A DNA stretch of 64,000 bases from Marivita lacus. GTDB lineage: Bacteria > Pseudomonadota > Alphaproteobacteria > Rhodobacterales > Rhodobacteraceae. The position numbers and the translations under genes are program-made. The stretch is taken from NCBI RefSeq assembly GCF_014637725.1, contig NZ_BMFC01000007.1, forward strand, positions 1 to 64,000. Reading direction: 5' to 3'. Shown in pieces: positions 51,012 to 59,863 of this stretch. The notes under the pieces were generated by a model, which was not told the DNA's origin, searched no databases, and was given only the letters and a program-made list of their open reading frames with translations. Every line of letters begins with the position of its first letter. The first letter of the stretch is position 1.

Positions 51012-52529
51012 ATGACGAACCCGCTTTATGACGCCCTGTTCGCGCCGCATGAAGGTACAACGACCCCGTTCCTGTATCTTGCGGACGGCCGGAGGTTGTC
51101 TCACGACGACTTTCAGCAGCAGGCCGGCAGGATGGCAAATGCGCTGTCCTCGTTGGGCATCGGACCGGGGGATCGCGTAGCGGTCCATGTGCAGAAGTCA
51201 CCGGAGGCGCTTGTTCTGTATGCCGCCTGCGTCATGGCAGGCGCTGTCTTTTTGCCGCTCAATACGGCCTATACGTCGCGTGAGCTGGACTATTTCGTCA
51301 CCGACAGCGGTGCAGCGCTCTTTGTCTGCGATCCGTCTGAGGAAGGGGCGCTGAGCGACATCGCTGACGGGGCAGGGGCCATTCAAAAGACGCTTGGGCT
51401 GGGCGGGGAGGGGTCCCTGACCGATCTTGCAAATGCTCAGAGCGCCACATTTGCCGCGGTGCCGCGTTCGGAAGACGATCTGGCGGCGCTGCTCTACACG
51501 TCGGGAACCACCGGGCGCTCCAAAGGTGCGATGCTCACGCATAAAAATCTGCTGTCGAACGCCGAGGCGCTGGTCAACGCCTGGCAATTCACGGAAAGGG
51601 ACGTGCTGCTTCACGCGTTGCCGATCTTTCACAGCCACGGGCTCTTCGTGGCGACGAACGTGATGCTGCTTTGTGGCGGGGCAATGATTTTCCTGCCAAA
51701 ATTCGATCTGGAAACCGTGCTGAACCGCTTGCCGCAGGCGACGACCATGATGGGCGTTCCGACCTTCTATACCCGGCTTTTGGACGATCAGCGCTTCAAT
51801 CGCGATCTTGCCGCGCATATGCGGCTTTTCATCTCCGGTTCCGCCCCGCTTCTTGCCGAAACGCATCGGCAGTTCGAGGCGCGTACCGGGCACCGCATCC
51901 TCGAACGTTACGGCATGACCGAAACCTCGATGAACACGTCGAACCCGTTTGACGGCGAGCGGCGCGCCGGAACGGTAGGCTTTCCGCTGCCAGGAGTAGA
52001 AGTGAAGGTTTGCGATCCCGAGACCGGCGCCGAACTTCCGCGCGCAGAGATCGGGGTGCTCTGGGTACGCGGGCCCAACGTCTTCAGGGGATACTGGAAC
52101 ATGCCCGAAAAGACCCGTGAGGAGCTGCGCGAGGACGGGTTCTTTATCACCGGGGATCTCTCGCTGATCGATGATGACGGATATGTGCATATCGTTGGGC
52201 GGGGCAAGGATCTCATTATCTCGGGCGGGTTCAACATTTATCCCAAGGAAATCGAGCTTTTCCTCGATGCACTGCCAGGCGTGAAAGAAAGCGCAGTGAT
52301 CGGCGCGCCACACCCGGATTTAGGCGAGAGCGTCATCGCTGTCCTCGTTCCCGAAACAGGCGCAACGCTCGACCTTGCAGACGTGGATGCGGTGGCAAAG
52401 CGCGATCTGGCGGGCTTCAAGCGTCCTCGACACATTGAAGTGGTAGAAGCCTTGCCGCGCAATACGATGGGAAAGGTCCAGAAAAACGAGCTTCGCGACA
52501 GGTTCGCGGCCACGTTTCAGACGGAATGA
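51012..52529 (+). CDS. matB: Malonyl-CoA synthetase (acyl-CoA synthetase family)
   Basis: A 505-residue AMP-binding enzyme close to MatB: FLPLNTAYTSRELDYFVTDS, core motif YTSGTTGRSKGAMLTHKNLL, HALPIFHSHGLFVATNVMLL, RLFISGSAPLLAETHRQFEA, YGMTETSMNTSNPFDGERRA, and catalytic lysine in RNTMGKVQKNELRDRF. MatB joins malonate or methylmalonate to CoA. With a TRAP transporter, a GntR regulator and CoA enzymes nearby it may serve malonate-type catabolism, but no malonyl-CoA decarboxylase is seen, so the substrate stays inferred. Confidence 0.9.
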   Translation: MTNPLYDALFAPHEGTTTPFLYLADGRRLSHDDFQQQAGRMANALSSLGIGPGDRVAVHVQKSPEALVLYAACVMAGAVFLPLNTAYTSRELDYFVTDSGAALFVCDPSEEGALSDIADGAGAIQKTLGLGGEGSLTDLANAQSATFAAVPRSEDDLAALLYTSGTTGRSKGAMLTHKNLLSNAEALVNAWQFTERDVLLHALPIFHSHGLFVATNVMLLCGGAMIFLPKFDLETVLNRLPQATTMMGVPTFYTRLLDDQRFNRDLAAHMRLFISGSAPLLAETHRQFEARTGHRILERYGMTETSMNTSNPFDGERRAGTVGFPLPGVEVKVCDPETGAELPRAEIGVLWVRGPNVFRGYWNMPEKTREELREDGFFITGDLSLIDDDGYVHIVGRGKDLIISGGFNIYPKEIELFLDALPGVKESAVIGAPHPDLGESVIAVLVPETGATLDLADVDAVAKRDLAGFKRPRHIEVVEALPRNTMGKVQKNELRDRFAATFQTE

Positions 52530-52622
52530 TCTCAAGGCAGTGCCGAAAGAGTTGGACTGTCACCGTTCTGCGTTGGATGCCCTTCCGTAGTGAAGGGGTC
52601 ATCTCCAACATGAGAGGAGCGC

Positions 52623-54122
52623 TCACACGTCTCCATCCCTTGCACGTGTCCAGCGATAAAGCCAAACTGGGCTCGCCGCTGCTCCGCTGTTGTCCCGTAG
52701 AACAAGACGCAAGTCGACGGTGTCGATGTCACCGGGCGCGAGAAGGAATGTCATCCGTGTCCCGCGACCATCCGGCAAAAGATACAGGCTTTTCCCGGAA
52801 ATTTCGCCCGTCGTCGCCGAGAGATCCGGCGAAAGCCCTGTTGCGGCGCCCGCGAAATCCACGACGAAGCGCCGTGTGCCCGGGCGGTCATGTTCGCGGC
52901 CACTTCTGCTTTGACGGATTGGCAACGGTGAGAGGATTGGCGGTGCCGCCCGTGTCCAGCTCAGTCGGTATGCGAACCTGTGTTCGCTTCCTGCGGCCAA
53001 TGGATCCAAAGGTCGCCAGAAGGCGACGATGTTGTCCATGAATTCATCCCCGGTGGGGATCTCGACCAACATGACGGCACCGGACCCCCAGTCGTCCAGA
53101 GGTTCGACCAAGGCGGAAGGGCGATCATGATACCGCGCCTCGCTGTCCTGGAAATCCTCGAAGGTGCGCGCGGTTTGCCAAAGCCCGAAAGCCTCTGGTC
53201 CGTTGTCAAGGAACGCCGAGGTTTCAACTCGTGCCGGATTGGCGATCGGTCTCCAGACCTCCTCGCCGCCACCTGTCTTGATCACAAGAACATCACTGTC
53301 ATGCACGCGTGGGCGGAAATCGTCCGAAACGGCAGAGCGCATCGGACCCTTGAGATACATCGAGGTCAGCGGGGCAACACCGATATCGGCAATCTCGCGG
53401 CGCGGCATAAGCGTGACCGCAATGTCCATCACCGTGTCCGTGCCGGGACGCAGCGTCATGTCCAGATGCCCTGCGAGAGACGGGCTGTCGATCACCGCCT
53501 CCATTCGAACGGCGCCGTCTTGTTCGCCGTGCAAGCGTAACCGGGTGAAGCGGGGAAATTCCTCGGGCACCGGACCACCTGTGCCTAAGGCCACGGCGCG
53601 TGCCGACAGGCCGTAGGCCATGGCTTGTCCGATGGCGCGGAAATAGCTGGCGCCCTGTACGACAAGCACTTCGTCCAGCGTGTCTGCCCTGTTCAGGGGG
53701 TAGCGCAGTCGGAGTCCGGAAAAACCTGCTCCTGGCGATGTCTCGGGAATGGAGTCGAAATAGCGTGGCTCGAATGTGAAAAGGTCTGGAGACACTGGCA
53801 GCCTCGCGAAACCGGTTTCAGTCGGCAACTCGATTTCTACCGGGTGCTGGAAATATAGTCCCGGTGGAAGCAAATCGACGGCGTAGTCCGGGCCAAGGGG
53901 CAACATCGCAGCCTTCCCAAGCACCGGACGTATTCCCCTGTAGGCATCATAGCTCAACCCATCGAAAGGCGGTGGTAGCTCGCTTGCAGGCGGCACATAG
54001 ACGGATGTGGCAAGGGCGCGGGCTTCCGCGAGAAGGGTTTGAGGTGTCGTTTGCGCCGAAACCCGCGCCGACCCCAAGGCCAAAGCGGCGACTGAGGATG
54101 CCAGAAAACTCCGCCGTTTCAT
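52623..54122 (-). CDS. opgG: Periplasmic glucan biosynthesis protein OpgG/OpgD family
   Basis: A 499-residue protein with an N-terminal twin-arginine-type signal (MKRRSFLASSVAALALGSAR). It has the OpgG/MdoG blocks FDGLSYDAYRGIRPV, LPPGLYFQHPVEIELP, FSGLRLRYPLN, LVVQGASYFRAIGQAMAYGL, then a beta-rich C-terminal domain with ALVEPLDDWGSGAVMLVEIP. It shapes the glucose backbone made by OpgH into the periplasm. Its ATG overlaps the opgH stop (ATGA). Confidence 0.93.
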   Translation of the reverse strand: MKRRSFLASSVAALALGSARVSAQTTPQTLLAEARALATSVYVPPASELPPPFDGLSYDAYRGIRPVLGKAAMLPLGPDYAVDLLPPGLYFQHPVEIELPTETGFARLPVSPDLFTFEPRYFDSIPETSPGAGFSGLRLRYPLNRADTLDEVLVVQGASYFRAIGQAMAYGLSARAVALGTGGPVPEEFPRFTRLRLHGEQDGAVRMEAVIDSPSLAGHLDMTLRPGTDTVMDIAVTLMPRREIADIGVAPLTSMYLKGPMRSAVSDDFRPRVHDSDVLVIKTGGGEEVWRPIANPARVETSAFLDNGPEAFGLWQTARTFEDFQDSEARYHDRPSALVEPLDDWGSGAVMLVEIPTGDEFMDNIVAFWRPLDPLAAGSEHRFAYRLSWTRAAPPILSPLPIRQSRSGREHDRPGTRRFVVDFAGAATGLSPDLSATTGEISGKSLYLLPDGRGTRMTFLLAPGDIDTVDLRLVLRDNSGAAASPVWLYRWTRARDGDV

Positions 54123-55708
54123 GGTTTTGCGCCCCGATCAAGCCAGCCAAGCAATATCGGTGCGTTCAACATGGGCAGAGCGACAGGCAAAAGCCAGAGG
54201 GCCGATGATGCCGGCTCGGTCAGGAATGCCACTCCCAACAATGCAGCCCCGAAGGCAACCTCGGGTACCCCGCGCCACATTCGCAGGCGTGAGAAGCTTG
54301 GCGACTTCCAGCCGCAATCCCGACCAGCGAGGACGGACAGGACCGAACCGCTTTGCCGCAGCATCATCAAGGGCGCGATCAACGTGGAGAGGACCAGTTC
54401 CAAAATACTCGCACGAAGAAAAAGCCTGCGCCGCGAAAAGGTCCGTGCGCGTGCGAACCAATAGCCAAGCGCGCAGAGCTTCGGCAGCAGGATGATTGCG
54501 GTGACCATGAGATAGGGCAGGGCACCTTCGACCCGCACTGCACCTGTGGCAACCAGTAGCACCAGTGCAAGCCAGACCGGCGCAGCAAGATAGCTTGCGA
54601 TGCCAGAAGCCAGATGAAGTCTGCTGACAACGTCTAGGCCTGGCTCGGCAATCAGACGAATATGCTGCAGGTTGCCTTGGCACCAGCGACGGTCACGTTT
54701 GTGAAATTCTGCCAAGGTCTGCGGGCCGTCTTCTGCGCTGCCCCAGGTCTCTGGATCAAGCTCGATCGCCCATCCTGCGCGCCGCATCCAAGCCGCCTCA
54801 ATGAAGTCATGGCTTAGCGGTGGCCCTCCAAAGGGCGCGCGTCCTGACAGGACTGGAAGTTGCGCTGCGCTGCGAAAAGCGGCAATCCGCATGATCGCAT
54901 TGTGGCCCCAGTAATTTCCGGCTTCTCCTGACCAGGCGGCCAGACCGCGCCCGAAATTCTGTGACAAGAGACGCGATGCCGCCCTCTGGTGTCGGCCGAA
55001 ATGGCTGCGCCCCGGCAGGAGTGTCATGCCTGCCTGCAAGAGACCCAGACGCGGCTTGCTTTCCAGCCGGTAGATCAAGCTCATAATCCGTGCTTCAGAC
55101 ATCCGACTGTCAGCATCCAGAACGAGCATGTAGGCATACCCGCCTGAGTGTGACGCGAGCCAGTCCGCGATGTTGCCGGGCTTGCGACCAATGTTTTGCG
55201 CGCGCCGCCGGTATGTGACCGTGCCGTCTTCGATAAGTTGGCTCAGCGCTGTTTCCTCTGCCGCTATTTGGTCAGGGTCGCTTGTGTCGGACAGCACGAA
55301 GATTTCAGCAGCCTGCCCGAAACCCTGATCGTTCAAGCCACGACGCAATCCCGAAAGATACTTTGCCAAAGGGTGCGCATTCTCTCCGCACAGCAGGACA
55401 AGAACAGCCGTCTTTTCCACAGGTCGCCAATCGCTTGGTGGCGAAATGGGTGCCGTCCGCTGTTGCATCAAACCCAAGACAGAGGTGGCCGCTCCGCCGG
55501 AAATCCATATCCCACCGAGGCCGATCAACACCAAAGCGATCAGGGACGCGCCCGTCCATTCCACAAGGCTCCATGCGAAGATCGTGGAAATGCAGGCCGC
55601 ACCAAGCACCGTCAGGACCAACTGGGCCAAAAGCCATCCAACTCCGGGGCGTTCGAGCTTGTCGGAGTGGGTCAGGTTGGTGCGCACATTGATCTCTGCC
55701 ACGGACAT
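54119..55708 (-). CDS. opgH: Membrane glucosyltransferase OpgH
   Basis: A 529-residue GT2-family membrane protein. It has two N-terminal helices, a glycosyltransferase core (LVLDADSRMSEARIMSLIYR for the D-x-D region, and KRDRRWCQGNLQH for the R/QxxRW acceptor motif) and about four C-terminal helices. It makes the linear beta-1,2-glucan of osmoregulated periplasmic glucans. It is much shorter than E. coli OpgH (about 850 residues), lacking terminal extensions. It is expressed first, opgG second. Confidence 0.92.
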   Translation of the reverse strand: MSVAEINVRTNLTHSDKLERPGVGWLLAQLVLTVLGAACISTIFAWSLVEWTGASLIALVLIGLGGIWISGGAATSVLGLMQQRTAPISPPSDWRPVEKTAVLVLLCGENAHPLAKYLSGLRRGLNDQGFGQAAEIFVLSDTSDPDQIAAEETALSQLIEDGTVTYRRRAQNIGRKPGNIADWLASHSGGYAYMLVLDADSRMSEARIMSLIYRLESKPRLGLLQAGMTLLPGRSHFGRHQRAASRLLSQNFGRGLAAWSGEAGNYWGHNAIMRIAAFRSAAQLPVLSGRAPFGGPPLSHDFIEAAWMRRAGWAIELDPETWGSAEDGPQTLAEFHKRDRRWCQGNLQHIRLIAEPGLDVVSRLHLASGIASYLAAPVWLALVLLVATGAVRVEGALPYLMVTAIILLPKLCALGYWFARARTFSRRRLFLRASILELVLSTLIAPLMMLRQSGSVLSVLAGRDCGWKSPSFSRLRMWRGVPEVAFGAALLGVAFLTEPASSALWLLPVALPMLNAPILLGWLDRGAKP

Positions 55709-55811
55709 TTTTAGGTCAGGTTCCTTTGTTGGGGTGAAAAGCTTGTGATTGGAGATGTGGAAGACAGGGTTGCGTCTTGCCGCAGCAGACCAGGTCTAGC
55801 TGTGGCACCAA

Positions 55812-56363
55812 TTAGCGAGTGCCACCGCCAACCGGTGGCCACATGCGAGAAAAAACGCCATCCTGCTTTACCATAGTATGAAACAAGGCCGCGCCGATGT
55901 GCATTGCTATCAAAGCCATCAACAAGAGCCCGAATCCGTAATGCACCGTTTTTGCAACCTCCGCCAGTGCTTCCGATCGCGGCACTAGCGACGGAATGTT
56001 CAGGGCATCAAGGCTCTCGATCGGAAAGCCACCGGCTTTGACACGCACATAGCCAGCGATTGGAACAACGAATAGCAAGGCGTACATAGCCTTGTGCGTA
56101 AGCTCCGCGATACGTACCTGAATTGCTGTGAGGCTTGAGGGCTTGGGCGGCGGCGGATTTCTAAGACGCCAAAGCAGCCGCACAACGATGAGAAGGAGCA
56201 ACAGAACGCCAACATTCTTGTGGTAGATGAACAGCCAATTCTGAAAGCTGCGATCAAGGCCGGGCTGCACCATGATCAACCCAGCCGGGATGGTGAGAAG
56301 GATCAGCACAGCCATCAGCCAATGCAATCCACGCGCCGGTCCCGTATATCTTGACTGCGTCAT
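55812..56363 (-). CDS. Cytochrome b561 family protein
   Basis: A 183-residue protein from ATG 56363 (MTQSRYTGPARGLHWLMAVL); a longer frame reaches 56429. Four helices carry the haem-ligand histidines, in GLHWLMAV, IYHKNVGVL, THKAMYAL and VHYGFGLL/AMHIGAALFH. This gives a dihaem b-type electron carrier of the bacterial b561/YodB type, typically working with quinone or as a superoxide oxidase. It stands alone between the opg genes and the divergent phospholipid-type genes. Confidence 0.92.
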   Translation of the reverse strand: MTQSRYTGPARGLHWLMAVLILLTIPAGLIMVQPGLDRSFQNWLFIYHKNVGVLLLLLIVVRLLWRLRNPPPPKPSSLTAIQVRIAELTHKAMYALLFVVPIAGYVRVKAGGFPIESLDALNIPSLVPRSEALAEVAKTVHYGFGLLLMALIAMHIGAALFHTMVKQDGVFSRMWPPVGGGTR

Positions 56364-56467
56364 CCCATCCGCCTTTGCTTCCTTAAAGCGAACTAGGTCC
56401 AGACCTTTGCACTTCAAGAAGGTCCTCAATGGCTTGACTGGCGCTATTGCACGCTACAATCATCCGA

Positions 56468-57208
56468 ATGCGCAAGATGCAGCCCAGCAGTTTCACTTCA
56501 GATCACGCCCCGCTCATGTCGTGGACACGAGGGGCCGTTGGTCAATTCGTGCTTGCTGCGGTGTGTTTGGGTCTTCTGACAGGCGCGCTGACAGGGGCAT
56601 TGTTCGGCCCGGTATATGCCGCGATCGCTCTGGCTGCGATGAGCGTGGGCGGTGCACTGGCCACCGCACTCATGCGACGCGGCTATCCGCATTATGATCT
56701 CGGTCCCTGCAATCTCGTTACGCTTATCAGATTGGCCCTTACATCCACTCTTGTGGCAGCGCTCGTCGTGCCGATTTCCGGATGGATTGTGCTTGGCATA
56801 GCGCTGTGTGCCTTGGCTCTGGATGGAATAGACGGATGGTTGGCACGTCTTGGCGGCCATGTTTCGGATTTTGGCGCACGCTTCGACATGGAAGTCGATG
56901 CAGCGCTGGGATTGGTCCTCGCACTGCTGGCATGGGCGTCTGAAGCTGTGGGTGCGGTTGTGCTGCTGCTCGGTCTGCCTCGGTATGTCTTCGTGGCTGC
57001 CTCTGCAATCTGGCCATGGCTTGCAAATCCACTGCCCGAAAGGTTGGGACGCAAGATTGTGTGCGTGATCCAGATCATGGCCTTGGTGATCCTGCAGGCC
57101 CCGGTTGTCGATGGTCCGTTGGCATCCGCGATCCTCATGACCGCGTCGGTCGCGCTTGTCTGGTCGTTTGGGCGGGATGTACGCTGGCTGTGGCGGGCGC
57201 GTCCATGA
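56468..57208 (+). CDS. CDP-alcohol phosphatidyltransferase
   Basis: About 246 residues from ATG 56468 (an ATG at 56447 is also possible; neither has a strong site). The CDP-alcohol transferase motif D-G-x2-A-R-x8-G-x3-D-x3-D is present as DGIDGWLARLGGHVSDFGAR followed by FDMEVDAALG. Several membrane helices surround it. It makes a phosphodiester lipid or headgroup from a CDP-activated alcohol. Its stop overlaps the next gene by ATGA. Confidence 0.92.
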   Translation: MRKMQPSSFTSDHAPLMSWTRGAVGQFVLAAVCLGLLTGALTGALFGPVYAAIALAAMSVGGALATALMRRGYPHYDLGPCNLVTLIRLALTSTLVAALVVPISGWIVLGIALCALALDGIDGWLARLGGHVSDFGARFDMEVDAALGLVLALLAWASEAVGAVVLLLGLPRYVFVAASAIWPWLANPLPERLGRKIVCVIQIMALVILQAPVVDGPLASAILMTASVALVWSFGRDVRWLWRARP

Positions 57209-58836
57209 CCGGCCTGATCTGGCGGCCCCTCGTTGCGGCCGCAATCCTTTATCTTGTGTTGATCCAGCCAAATCACCCAGACGCGATGACCTGGGGCGCC
57301 TTGCTTGCCTTCCCTTTGGAGTGGCCTGCAATTCTACTGGGTCTGATGGCATTCGGAGCAAGCCGCGCGGGGCAAGTGGTGCGCGGTGTACTGGTTACGG
57401 TCTTGGTTCTGATCGCTGTGCTCAAGGCTGCCGATTTCGCGATGTTCTCGGCCTTGTCCCGGGGATTCAACCCGGTGTCAGACCTCGCGCTGGTTGAGGC
57501 CGGTGCACGGCTGTTGACGGGTACGGTCGGACCGGTCCTCGCTGTTGTTGCACTGGTTGCTGCGGTGGTGGTGATCTGCGCTGTCTCTGCATTGCTTTGG
57601 TGGTCAACGGGTGTTTGGGCCGCCATGGGATCAAGAAAACTGCTCTTCAAAGGCCTGACCGGTAGTGCTGCGCTGCTGTCAGCTGGCGTTGCGGCCGCTG
57701 AAATTGGAGACACGCTCGGACGGTGGAGCCTGCCTGCCGATATTCCCGGCTCTGCGTTTTCCGCGCGGGTCGGCATCGAACGCATTGAGATGGTACGCTC
57801 GACGCTGATCGACCTGAGGGAATTTTCAAAGGCCGCTGCAAATGATCCGTTTGTCGGGATCGATGGCATGCTGAATGCAATTGACCGGGACGTCATCGTC
57901 GTTTTCGTCGAGAGCTATGGCCGCACAAGTCTCGACACGCCTCTCTTTTCAGACCTTCATCGCGAAACGCTCGAACGTGGCCAGGAGGATCTTGCTTCGC
58001 GTGGGCTTTCCATGGCGTCGGGGTTTCTGGCCTCGCCAACCAGAGGCGGGCAAAGCTGGCTGGCACATGCGACCCTTGCCAACGGCCTCTGGGTCAACGA
58101 CCAGTCCCGCTATGGCGCAGTGCTGGCGTCAAACCGCAAGACGCTGTTCCACTTTGCGGCGGACGCGGGCTTTCACACGGCTGCGGTGATGCCTCAAATC
58201 ACGCTCGATTGGCCCGAGAGCGTGGTCATGGGCTTTAAGACCATTCTTGCAGCTTCGGACCTCGGATATGGAGGGCTGAGTTTCAATTGGGTGACAATGC
58301 CCGACCAGTTCACGTTTGCCGCCATGGATCGCCTTTTGCGCACCGAACGTGTTGATGACAGGCCGTTCTTCATACAGGTGGCCACCGGATCGTCGCATGC
58401 CCCTTGGGTGCCCGTGCCGGACCTTGTTGCGTGGGACGACATTGGCGAAGGCAGTATTTTTGATCCAATGGCATTGGCGGGAGAGCCGCCGGACGTCGTG
58501 TGGCGTGATCGGGACCGGGTGCGGGCGCAGTACCGCCTGGCCATCGACTATGCCTTGCGCGTCGTTCTGTCCTACGCTGCGCTCCATGCTGAAAATCCTC
58601 CCTTGCTGATCGTGATGGGTGATCATCAGGCCGCCGGGTTTGTTGCCCTCGACGAACGGTCGGATGTGCCGATCCATGTCATCGGCCCCGACGATCTGGT
58701 CAACCGAGCAGCCAAGGATTGGGGGCTGACCAAAGGTCTTATTCCGTCAACCAATGCACCTGTGGTTCCCATGAACCAGATGCGGGATCGTATTCTGCAG
58801 AGTTTCACCGATCCTGCGCAGGACGGGAGAGGCTAG
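57205..58836 (+). CDS. Membrane-anchored sulfatase/alkaline phosphatase-fold protein (OpgB/LtaS-like)
   Basis: A 543-residue protein from ATG 57205. About four N-terminal helices (to about residue 160) precede a periplasmic sulfatase-like domain: metal-site start VIVVFVESYGRTSLDTP, candidate nucleophile Thr/Ser in ASPTRGGQSW, then SSHAPWVPVP and LLIVMGDHQAAG, which complete the metal site. This architecture is that of phosphoglycerol or phosphoethanolamine transferases. Beside opgGH and a CDP-alcohol transferase it may decorate a periplasmic glucan or glycolipid; that is inferred. Confidence 0.85.
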   Translation: MTGLIWRPLVAAAILYLVLIQPNHPDAMTWGALLAFPLEWPAILLGLMAFGASRAGQVVRGVLVTVLVLIAVLKAADFAMFSALSRGFNPVSDLALVEAGARLLTGTVGPVLAVVALVAAVVVICAVSALLWWSTGVWAAMGSRKLLFKGLTGSAALLSAGVAAAEIGDTLGRWSLPADIPGSAFSARVGIERIEMVRSTLIDLREFSKAAANDPFVGIDGMLNAIDRDVIVVFVESYGRTSLDTPLFSDLHRETLERGQEDLASRGLSMASGFLASPTRGGQSWLAHATLANGLWVNDQSRYGAVLASNRKTLFHFAADAGFHTAAVMPQITLDWPESVVMGFKTILAASDLGYGGLSFNWVTMPDQFTFAAMDRLLRTERVDDRPFFIQVATGSSHAPWVPVPDLVAWDDIGEGSIFDPMALAGEPPDVVWRDRDRVRAQYRLAIDYALRVVLSYAALHAENPPLLIVMGDHQAAGFVALDERSDVPIHVIGPDDLVNRAAKDWGLTKGLIPSTNAPVVPMNQMRDRILQSFTDPAQDGRG

Positions 58837-58839
58837 CGC

Positions 58840-59772
58840 ATGGTACGGGTCCTGAGAGTTGGCCTTCAGTTCGCTGTCGCCATTGGGCTGCTGGTCCTGC
58901 TTTGGCGTGTGGCGGATGGACAAAGCGCGGTTGACCATCTTGTCACTGCAGAGCTCGCTTGGCTTTTGGCGGCTTTGGTTGCGTTGACTGGACAGCTCGT
59001 GCTGTCCGCGCTTCGCTGGCAATTGACCGCAGCGCAACTGGGCCTCGTTCTGACCAGACAGCAGGCTGTCCGGGAATATTATCTCTCTCAGGTCGTGAAC
59101 CAGCTTCTCCCCGGAGGTGTGCTCGGCGATGTTGGCAGGGCAGTTCGCGCACGCGCGCAGGCGGGATTGGTCATTTCCGGCCAAGCCGTGCTTTTCGAGC
59201 GACTGGTCGGGCAGGTTGCACTTGTCCTGCTCTTTGGTGCCGCGGTTCTTGGCACATGGGCCGTTCCTGGGGGATTCGACTTGCCAGCTTCGATCCAATT
59301 TCCGGTTTTTGTGACTCTGGCGGCGGCGATCCTGACCGGAATTGGCGCAGCAACCGCGAGTCCAAGCCTGCCAACGAAGACAAGCACAGCGCTTGCAGCA
59401 TTCATGGCGAACTTCCGGCGGGCAGTGTGGGCCCGTGAAGTCCGGCACCGACAGGTCTTGCTCAGCATTGGCACCGTGGTTCTCAACATCGCGGCTTTTG
59501 CCTGTTGTGCGGCAGCCGTCGGCGTGATGCTCGCGCCGGCCACGGCCATGGTTTTGGTTCCGCTGATCCTGTTTACGATGCTGATCCCGATCACGGTCAG
59601 TGGCTGGGGCCTGCGTGAAGGCGCGACAGCAGTCCTTCTGCCACTTGCAGGTGCCACGGCGGCCGAGGGTTTCGCGGCAAGCGTTGCGTTTGGCCTTGTC
59701 GTTCTCTTGTCGGCGCTTCCGGGTGTTGTTGTTGCCGGTCTTGCGACCGTCGCCAAACCAGTGAGCCCTTAG
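58840..59772 (+). CDS. Lysylphosphatidylglycerol synthase TM-region family (flippase-like)
   Basis: A 310-residue integral membrane protein with about eight helices and the UPF0104/AglD-like sequence: SALRWQLTAAQLGLVLTRQQ, YLSQVVNQLLPGGVLGDVGR, RLVGQVALVLLFG, and SGWGLREGATAVLLPLAG. Members are flippase-like or MprF-type translocator domains without the synthase part. It begins 3 bp after the sulfatase gene and may move the lipid product across the membrane. Confidence 0.9.
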   Translation: MVRVLRVGLQFAVAIGLLVLLWRVADGQSAVDHLVTAELAWLLAALVALTGQLVLSALRWQLTAAQLGLVLTRQQAVREYYLSQVVNQLLPGGVLGDVGRAVRARAQAGLVISGQAVLFERLVGQVALVLLFGAAVLGTWAVPGGFDLPASIQFPVFVTLAAAILTGIGAATASPSLPTKTSTALAAFMANFRRAVWAREVRHRQVLLSIGTVVLNIAAFACCAAAVGVMLAPATAMVLVPLILFTMLIPITVSGWGLREGATAVLLPLAGATAAEGFAASVAFGLVVLLSALPGVVVAGLATVAKPVSP

Positions 59773-59863
59773 CGTCAAGCGCCCTTGCTGCTGGACGCGG
59801 TGTAAACACAGCCCATATCCTTGATCGACGTAGATTTTTTCCAGACCATGGAGCACGAAGACC

